From positions 55,432,053 to 55,496,052 of the forward strand of contig OX457027.1 in the NCBI GenBank assembly GCA_949752745.1: a DNA stretch of 64,000 nucleotides. The letters run 5' to 3'. Source of the DNA: Protula sp. h YS-2021 (lineage: Eukaryota > Annelida > Polychaeta > Sabellida > Serpulidae). The first letter of the stretch is position 1; each line of letters opens with the position of its first letter. The notes beneath the pieces are model-generated. The model did not search any database. It saw nothing but the letters and a program-made list of their open reading frames with translations, and was not told the origin of the DNA. Of this stretch, positions 58,201-64,000 are shown one piece after another. The position numbers were made by a program, and so were the translations under genes.

Positions 58201-59237
58201 GTGGGACGAAAAGCATTTTTGTGTTTCCTTAAAGCGATATTCTGTTTATTGGGCCAGTTTTTGCCGAGCCGATAACAACAATGTTACAACTCCATCATAT
58301 TTATTAAGTATTATTACACTGCTTGAGCAACATTAAAGATATAGCCGACAAGCAAAGCGCATACAAAAATAAGTTGATTTTTGAATGGGGCTTGAACCCA
58401 CCACCTCTTGCTTCGATAATGACAATGCAAAAAACTGCTTTAAGTATTGTCTAAAAACCGACAAAGGAAGATTGAAAAAAATTACCTTCAGCGGGGTTTG
58501 AATCCACGACGTCGTGATTATCAGGCCAGCACCACACTGATTGAGCTATCGAGGCGAGTAGTCAGGCGACTGGTCAAGAGCAGCATTTTAAAAAATTGTT
58601 GTCACATACCCTCGCGCACACACATCCTGACACACACACCCTCTCAGACAAACCCGTTCACACAAACCTGAGGGACAACTTCCCCACAAGTGTAGCCCAG
58701 CGACGGCACAGTGAAGTGGAATATTAAATTAAGGGCTTTTTTGTCTTGAAGGTAACTTTATTTATTTATTTTCATGTTCAGATGTATGTTTAAAATATTG
58801 ACCCAAGTCAGTTCTGTTGTTGCACTTAAGGTGTGGCGGAATCGGTGCTAGCGGAGACGGGCAGTAATCCGGCGCCGTGGACAAGCGAAGAACAAAAGCA
58901 GCTGGAGCAGGCGATGAGAACGTACCCCTCCAGCGTGCCCGACAGGTGGGAAAAAATCGCTGAAGCCGTGCCCACGAGAAGCAAAAGAGACTGCATGAAA
59001 AGATTTAAGGTGAGTTTAACTGGAGCAAGGTCTCCCCCCCCCCTCCCCACCCAGCCCCGCTCCCCCACCCTAAGTGTTAGCGGCATGCTTAGTTAGTGAT
59101 GAATCGTTGAACGTCAGCTGTTTCACTAAATGTACCATTCTTTCTAAAGTTTATTTTGTTTTCAGGAATTAGCGGAAATGGTACGCGCCAAGAAACTTGC
59201 TCAACTTGAAGCTCAAAAGAAAGCACAGAAGAAATGA
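49212..59237 (+). CDS. DNAJC2: DNAJC2 (zuotin/MPP11), ribosome-associated J-protein, 15 coding exons
   Basis: Exons (phase-consistent, GT..AG): 49,212?-49,391; 49,976-50,051; 50,730-50,828; 51,881-52,025; 52,735-52,881; 53,210-53,301; 54,612-54,733; 55,082-55,150; 55,266-55,346; 55,677-55,835; 56,094-56,266; 57,467-57,564; 57,913-58,023; 58,831-59,009; 59,166-59,237 (TGA). About 600 residues, close to vertebrate DNAJC2 (~621). The order is 'VEPVGRW' N-terminus; J-domain '[11 protein letters not shown]' to 'KHHPDKRR' with the HPD motif; the zuotin region '[20 protein letters not shown]' and '[19 protein letters not shown]'; a charged ribosome-binding helix; SANT1 '[18 protein letters not shown]'; SANT2 '[14 protein letters not shown]' to '[18 protein letters not shown]'; C-terminal '[13 protein letters not shown]'. 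Known role: with HSPA14 it forms the RAC co-chaperone at the ribosome exit, and it also acts on chromatin. No in-frame ATG was seen for the first exon (frame open from 49,198); the true start is probably in an upstream exon. Introns carry several repeats. Confidence 0.95.
50900..51692. mobile_element. ~790-bp inverted-terminal element in a DNAJC2 intron
   Basis: The left end 'AGGGGAAACTGGGGCTCA' (50,900-50,917) and right end 'TGAGCCCCGGTCTCCT' (51,677-51,692) form an imperfect terminal inverted repeat. Another left-end copy, 'GGGGAGACCGGGGCACAT', is at 63,583-63,600. The internal ORF at 51,089 has no recognised domain. Probably a non-autonomous DNA transposon. Confidence 0.6.
52507..52665. 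mobile_element. 159-bp pogo/Tigger-like MITE
   Basis: Starts CAGTCGAATCCATTTAAACC and ends (complement) CAGTGAAATCTCGTTAAACC, with TA on both sides (52,505-52,506; 52,666-52,667). Internal 'TTTTAACCGACAT' phrases repeat. Sits in a DNAJC2 intron. Confidence 0.8.
53451..53612. repeat. Imperfect inverted repeat, MITE-like
   Basis: 'CCTCGTTAATTCGT' (53,451-53,464) and 'ACGAATAAACGAGG' (53,599-53,612) are near-perfect complements around about 130 bp that contain 'GGTATAATTCGTACCA'. Another small intronic inverted-repeat element. Confidence 0.6.
54069..54570 (+). repeat. 33-bp minisatellite in a DNAJC2 intron
   Basis: About 15 units of 33 bp built on 'CCTTGATTTCAGTGAATTCG' plus 'CATATTCCCTGGG'. 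The middle units are nearly identical; the last three decay. Because 33 is divisible by three, both strands show long 11-residue-periodic ORFs, which are artefacts. Each unit carries a GAATTC site and an acceptor-like 'TTGATTTCAG'. It lies about 40-540 bp before the real acceptor at 54,611. Confidence 0.95.
56640..57170 (+). repeat. ~175-bp tandem repeat, three copies, in a DNAJC2 intron
   Basis: Copies start near 56,640, 56,824 and 56,992 with 'AAACTTC(A/C)AAC(T/A)TGACCAAA'. They share 'TTTGTTTGTGG', 'TTTGACCAAAAATTGACGA' and 'TTGTGCGAC(C/G)TGGG'. It ends in a T9/G12 tract (57,142-57,164). Confidence 0.75.
58063..58290 (+). repeat. Dispersed ~230-bp repeat (copy a)
   Basis: Matches 60,903-61,135 with 'AAGAATGTCCG(C/T)GGACA', 'GCCATAAAAGCGAAG' / 'GCCGTAAAATCGAAG', 'GATCTGTGGG(A/G)CGAA' and 'CTTAAAGC'. 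Copy a is in a DNAJC2 intron, copy b downstream of the gene. Confidence 0.7.
58382..58555 (-). repeat. tRNA-derived SINE with two tRNA-like parts
   Basis: On the minus strand, 58,555-58,482 reads 'GCCTCGATAGCTCAATCAGT', then 'GTGGTGCTGGCCTGATAATC' and a T-arm-like 'GTGGATTCAAACCCCGC'. It resembles a degenerate Ile-type tRNA with A- and B-boxes. About 85 bp further on a second perfect B-box, GGTTCAAGCCC (58,398-58,388), appears. Two polymerase III box sets in one orientation suggest a composite SINE. It lies antisense in a DNAJC2 intron. Stem pairing is poor, so it is not a functional tRNA. Confidence 0.55.
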
Positions 59238-60900
59238 TTATGAACTGGAATTTATCATGCTAAGAAATAAGTCTAAATCAAATGAAAAAAATATGCATTA
59301 AATGCCATTTTTCGGAAATTACGGGAAGTTTTGGGTGATCTGTGTATGTTTTCTTTTGTTTTCTTTCCTTTTTTTGACAAAGGAATGAATGTTCTCTTGT
59401 GGACAATGGCCATTAGCTGTTTCGAAGGATTGGAGGGGGGGGGAGGGATGGGCACGACTTTTTTTACATGCGCCCGTCTGTGTCTTGATGTGAGAATGTT
59501 GGCTGCTATGTTGTGCAAGGAGAACGTTGTGTATATGACTGACAATTATGTGTGGCATGTTCAAAAATTGTCCCATTGGAATACAAGGAATACGAGGTTG
59601 GGAATGCGATTTTGCGTGTTGATTTATATCTTCATTGCTGGGAAAACCGCATGCTGTGATGGGACACTTCACGGCAAAGTGATATGAATTTAGATCCGGT
59701 TTGTCGAATTGTCTGACTTTCTGATGAAATTTATTTCTTACAAGAAAATTGTTAGTAAAAACAAAATTAATAATAATATAGAATGGCTGTTTTATTTATT
59801 TGTTAAAATATTATGAACAGTTCAAGAACAATTGCTTCCAAATATACGGAAGTATAGTCCTGACAATCGACATTTTCAGGGAAGTACCGATCAGGATAAT
59901 TCCGAGCTTTATCTCACTATAACTAGAAGCGCTTTGAAATATAAGCCCGTCAGACAAAGTGTAATCGGTTTTTTTTTCAGAATACGGACTTTCTGCCGTT
60001 CGACGCTGCATACCAACATTTGCCATCTAACAAACCTATGTGATGAGTATTAGTTTTATTAGGTTTGTGGCTTGACAAGTGAAACATGTACGAGTCAACA
60101 CTTGAAAACCTTGCATCTACTGAACTGAAATCTGGTGGATGCTATCGTTACTAGCTGTAAACATATACACAATAAAATCCACGATTTCATTTTTGATTAT
60201 ACATCTTGTGCAATTACCAGTCGAACTCAGTTTAAGTTGAATTTCTAAAATATGGCAGGCACGTATGGCATATCTGATTGGCATATACCTGGTAGATCAA
60301 AATGCAGTCGTAAAAATATCGGCTTATTTTCAAAGAACTGCTAACAGGTATTGTTAAAAACAAACGAGACACTGACATTCAAACTAAGTCGCACAAACAT
60401 TCAACCGGGTCAATTGACCACAGTTAAAACCTAAATGAACTACAGCGGGTGAAAGACTTCTCTTGACCAGTGTTTCTGTTTGTATGTTTTATTTAATGAT
60501 TTATCTTTATGAGCACGGATTACTTAGGGGACATTCAAATTTAATCTGTTGCTTATAAAAAAACTACAACGCACACACCATACACAAATGTCGAGACAGC
60601 GCGGGACTTTCAGACCTTAAGACATATACTGCATGACAAAATTTATATATATATCCCGACATGGCAACAGCAAATCTTACACGCACGGTGCGTACAGTAA
60701 CGCATCAAAAACACGCTCGCTGCTTACTTAGCAGGGACGTAATAAATACACAAATTATGCCCATAATCATACACCACAAACATAGCGCTTATAATGACGC
60801 ATCAAAAACACGAACCCCCTTACATCAAAGTATTTCATCATACATAAGAAAAAAATCACATCACAGCGATAATAAACAGATCAGGCGCTTATTATAACAG
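59238..60900. other. DNAJC2 3' flank, non-coding
   Basis: The first part is presumably the 3' UTR. No AATAAA was found within the first few hundred bases; the clearest is at about 60,171 (CACAATAAAATCC). No further gene. Confidence 0.4.
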
Positions 60901-60902
60901 CG

Positions 60903-61135
60903 ACAAGAATGTCCGTGGACATGGTGCCCAGCCGTAAAATCGAAGCTGTTACAAAAGTGAAAGGCGAAATCTACCTACTAAAAAATAATTTAGTAGACCT
61001 CATAGTCAACATTGCTATACAGTGCAATAGGACTTGATCTGTGGGGCGAACAGTAGGGTTTGTAGGTTCTCTTAAAGCTATCTGTTTTGCCAGTATTTGG
61101 CCCGTTTTTGCCCAACCGAGAGCAAAAATATTACA
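60903..61135 (+). repeat. Dispersed ~230-bp repeat (copy b)
   Basis: Counterpart of 58,063-58,290; see that entry. A short related phrase, 'GCATGTCCAAGAACATGACCC', is near 61,489. Confidence 0.65.
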
Positions 61136-61730
61136 ATCCCACGGAAAGTCTGCCTAAAAGAAAGAAACAAACAAAAAAGAAACAAAGAGAGAAAAAAATA
61201 TAGAACCAAAGAAACAGTTTTATATACCAATTTTTCATATAATTCTGCTCAAGCCGGTTTACAATGCGCCCATATATAATTGACATCACTGATCATTTCA
61301 AACAGGGATGATTATAATTTAGCGCATAAACCTTACAATTCTAAACCACTAACAGATGAATTAAAGTACTATAGGCCCGTACTGCACATGGACTGCTTCT
61401 GTGGGAGGTAAAACTACAGATATGGCATCCAAAACCTATCAAGGGAGAGAATGAGAAAGTGCGAAAATATTTCGGTTAAAAAAAAAGCATGTCCAAGAAC
61501 ATGACCCAGCCGAGTTACCAAACAAGGAAAGAGAGAAAAACTCTGAAACGAATACTGTTAGGCCAAAAAATGAAGTATGAAAAATGCATTTAATTCGAAT
61601 TTGGAAGCTACCCGAAAAGGGATGTTGGAGAGGTTGGATTTTGACGATTCACGTATTTACCGACATTTACACAATTTTACAATTTTTTTTTAAATTCCAG
61701 CATTTCGGCATTTTTTTTTGTCATTTGCCA

Positions 61731-61750
61731 GGGGGGGGGGGGGGGGGGGA
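61731..61750. repeat. Poly(G) tract of about 20
   Basis: 'CCAG' followed by an unbroken run of about 19-20 G. The longest of several G/C homopolymers in the window. Confidence 0.95.
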
Positions 61751-61849
61751 AGCACCTAATAAACTTTTGATTAAAATTTTATAACTATTTGAAAAAGTCT
61801 GAGAGAAATGAATGATTTGACAACCCAGTTATTTACTACCATTTATTCC

Positions 61850-62330
61850 AGTTTTTGCCAAACTTCAAAGTTCCGCCATTTCGGCAGTTTTTGGCGAACC
61901 GCGAAAAAAAAAAATAATAAAAGACCAGTAGGCGAACCCCTGGGGAACATTCCTGCCTAGCATCTAAACGACTGGTGTAAAACTGTAGGAGGAGTAGCAT
62001 TTTAAAATGGGTCAAAACGGGGACAAAAAGTGCCGTTACTTTGTCAATTTTTCGTCAATCGTCAAAAAACAGCCACGTGGGGACCACCCAGGGAACATTC
62101 CTGCGTGATATCAAAACGATCGGAGCAGAACTGTAGGAAGAGTAGAATTTTAAAGAAAACATGCGCACATACATTCAAGCCCCCTATTGTGATACGGCTA
62201 ACCCAGTCCGACAAAGTCGGCTGAGTTAAAAAAAGCTGCGTAGGGGTCTTCCATGGAAAGATTCCTGCCAGATTTCAAAGGAATCGGATCAGAAATGTAG
62301 GAAGGTAGCATTTTGAAACATGGTTTACAC
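61850..62330 (+). repeat. ~155-bp tandem repeat, three copies
   Basis: Units share 'GGGAACATTCCTGC', 'AACGA(T/C)(T/C)GG..(C/T)AGAA(C/A)TGTAGGA(G/A)GAGTAG' and '(A/G)TTTTAAA(A/G)'. Related in style to the 1.6-2.2 kb array (inverted 'TTTGGCGAACCGCGAAAAA' core near 61,890). Confidence 0.7.
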
Positions 62331-64000
62331 ACACGTATATAACGGGTATCCCACAAGTGACAGGTATAGCCCACCGATGAAAGTCAGCTTGGCTGAAAAC
62401 GGGCCCGGTATTTGCATTAGCCTCAAAATACACTTGCTTGTATGAAAACTGCATATAAATAATTTATTTCTGTCTGGTCTAGCATCTGGTCCTTCAATTT
62501 TTTGTTTGCCTGTACCCCTCCCCTATCCGCTATCTGACTATAAATTCCATAAGGTCACACAATTTTTCGTGCGGAAGAAAGAACAAGAAACGAGATGCTA
62601 CAATAATGACACATTGATCGAAAGTACACCATTTCTCTCTTTCTTTTGTGTGCCATTGTTTCTTCATTATATTTTTCCACTCATCTCGTTTTAATGTTTC
62701 AGATGTACTGCGGCATCAATTTATACCAAACATTATTCAACCCATTTGAAGGCAAACCACATTTCAAAAAAATAAATAACATTTCTCGAAATGAAACAAA
62801 AATTCAAGTTTAATTTAGTAATACTATCACTAGACCAAAAAATCATCACTGTCCCCAGACCAAATGTCGATGGACCAATTACACAGCAACGCATCCGGTC
62901 AATCGGAGCTGAACGTTTGCTCGCTTTTGCACGATATTCGAGTCAAATCCGAAGCTGACTGGGAGTCGTGCGTATTCCTGATGTCCTTATGATAGCTCGA
63001 TTCTACACGCTGCGGATCCGGAAGTAAAGTGCGCAGTCTCTGAAACCTGCTCGGCGGCCAGACGACATGCGAAGCTTTTGCCGTGATTAATCCTATGGAA
63101 ACCTTACGAGAAACAGACGGAAAAAAATACACTTTAGGTGGTAATATTAAAGACAGAATACCCATAGCGATCACTCATTTCCAAAATAAAATTATAGCCG
63201 ATTTCACTGGGGCATAGTTGCTCTGACAAAGATTGCCCTTTCGTGGTTTAGGAAAACAATGTGGATGGATGCGAAAGTGAAGCTTGTAATTCCATTACTG
63301 GAGGGTCTCATTTGATTGCAGATGACTTTTGTTCATATCAGTCAAAGAACCAGATACTCAGCGCAGAGCTCAAAGGGTTAAAACCTCTATTATGCTAGCG
63401 AAAGTTGGTCCATACTCATGCCTGCTAAACAGAATTATATCAGGTAAAGGCTGTTCCATAAATCGTTTTTTGAGGATCAGAGAAGAAATTGTAGCAACTG
63501 ATTTGTTCGGCTTTAATGGTGGTGCGCGCTCGTGCGTTGATTTGCCGAACCCTGCCTCGTTAGTGCTTAATAATAAAACGAAGGGGAGACCGGGGCACAT
63601 TGTGACAAAACAGTTATATTTAAAATAAGTGAAAAATCTTGTTTGGAAAGCATTTCATGATACAAACCTGCATACAAAGTCCGAATCAATCCCGTGCTAT
63701 TTTTGACATTGAGAAAGTAAAAGTTGAGGTTCTAGACTTTCGTGGAGGGCTATTTATAATTTATTGCCGTTCGTCATTTTAAAGAAACATGTTGCAGCAC
63801 TGATCACAAAAATGTAGGAATTTTAATTAAATGACAAAACTTATCAAGATAAACGAATCTAGAATTATTCTGTTTCGTTCCGCAAAATATACATAGCCCT
63901 CCCCGATAATTGTAGTTTGTGGAACGGAACGAAACGAGAAAAAAATAAAATAAATGGATTCGATGTTATTTCATACTAAGTTAAGCCAATGAGTCCTTGC
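62331..64000. other. Non-coding region
   Basis: No gene supported; ORFs of 91-99 codons lack recognisable features. It holds one terminal copy of the 50.9-kb element at 63,582-63,610. Confidence 0.4.

Noticed and set aside
58482..58555. Functional tRNA-Ile
   Set aside because: Boxes are recognisable but acceptor and anticodon stems pair poorly; better explained as a SINE.
58826..59086. 86-codon minus-strand ORF
   Set aside because: Antisense shadow of the DNAJC2 SANT2 exon.
63329..63628. 99-codon ORF near the right edge
   Set aside because: Weak coding character, overlaps a repeat terminus and has no domain.

Overview
The window looks like animal nuclear DNA, most likely from a marine invertebrate such as a cnidarian or a lophotrochozoan; the phylum cannot be fixed from this sequence alone. 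It is AT-rich, and its two conserved genes are split by introns with GT..AG borders. Most of the rest is mobile-element debris: LINE, Gypsy, Tc1, Tigger/pogo and hAT-like remnants, tRNA-derived repeats, satellites and long homopolymers. No prokaryotic operons are visible.

Two conserved genes are clear. At 49.2-59.2 kb (+) is DNAJC2 (zuotin/MPP11), the ribosome-associated J-protein with two SANT domains. I resolved 15 coding exons in consistent phase; only the N-terminal start is uncertain. At 18,681-16,667 (-) lie the last two coding exons of a DIPK1/FAM69 divergent protein kinase. Its first exon, with the membrane anchor, was not found.

Left part (0-16 kb): an hAT-type end with a BED-finger ORF and a tandem array made from the 3' end of that ORF; a 'GGCGGATCGCC' repeat array; an (AT)n(GT)n microsatellite; a three-copy dispersed repeat; a 688-bp Tigger/pogo remnant with TA duplications; a 5'-truncated L1/Tx1-like LINE with a poly(A) tail; and a 44-bp satellite next to a dead Tc1 transposase.

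The most interesting stretch is 19.8-26.2 kb. It is a compact, apparently intronless cluster of small ORFs on both strands. Three ORFs have a TATA-like box about 40-60 bp before the ATG, and AATAAA signals lie at convergent ends. The ORFs encode a Cys-rich protein, two PC4-like proteins (one clear, one weak), a C2H2 zinc-finger protein with an N-terminal hydrophobic membrane segment, and several unknown small proteins. Many carry one or two in-frame stops or frameshifts. A 26-bp perfect inverted repeat lies inside. The zinc-finger gene recurs at 37.7-38.6 kb between inverted copies of an ETS/CRE-like promoter module. I interpret this as the decayed remains of an undescribed, virus-like or self-mobilising DNA element. 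No capsid, polymerase or integrase was recognised, so this is inference.

Middle (26-49 kb): a degraded Gypsy gag-pol, a tRNA-like repeat, a 38-bp tandem repeat, an approximately 1-kb unit repeated three times in tandem (40.2-42.6 kb), hairpin-headed repeats and a local duplication. The DNAJC2 introns hold a 33-bp minisatellite of about 15 copies, a 159-bp pogo-like MITE, a roughly 790-bp inverted-terminal element and a tRNA-derived SINE. Beyond 59.3 kb there is only repeat-rich non-coding DNA.
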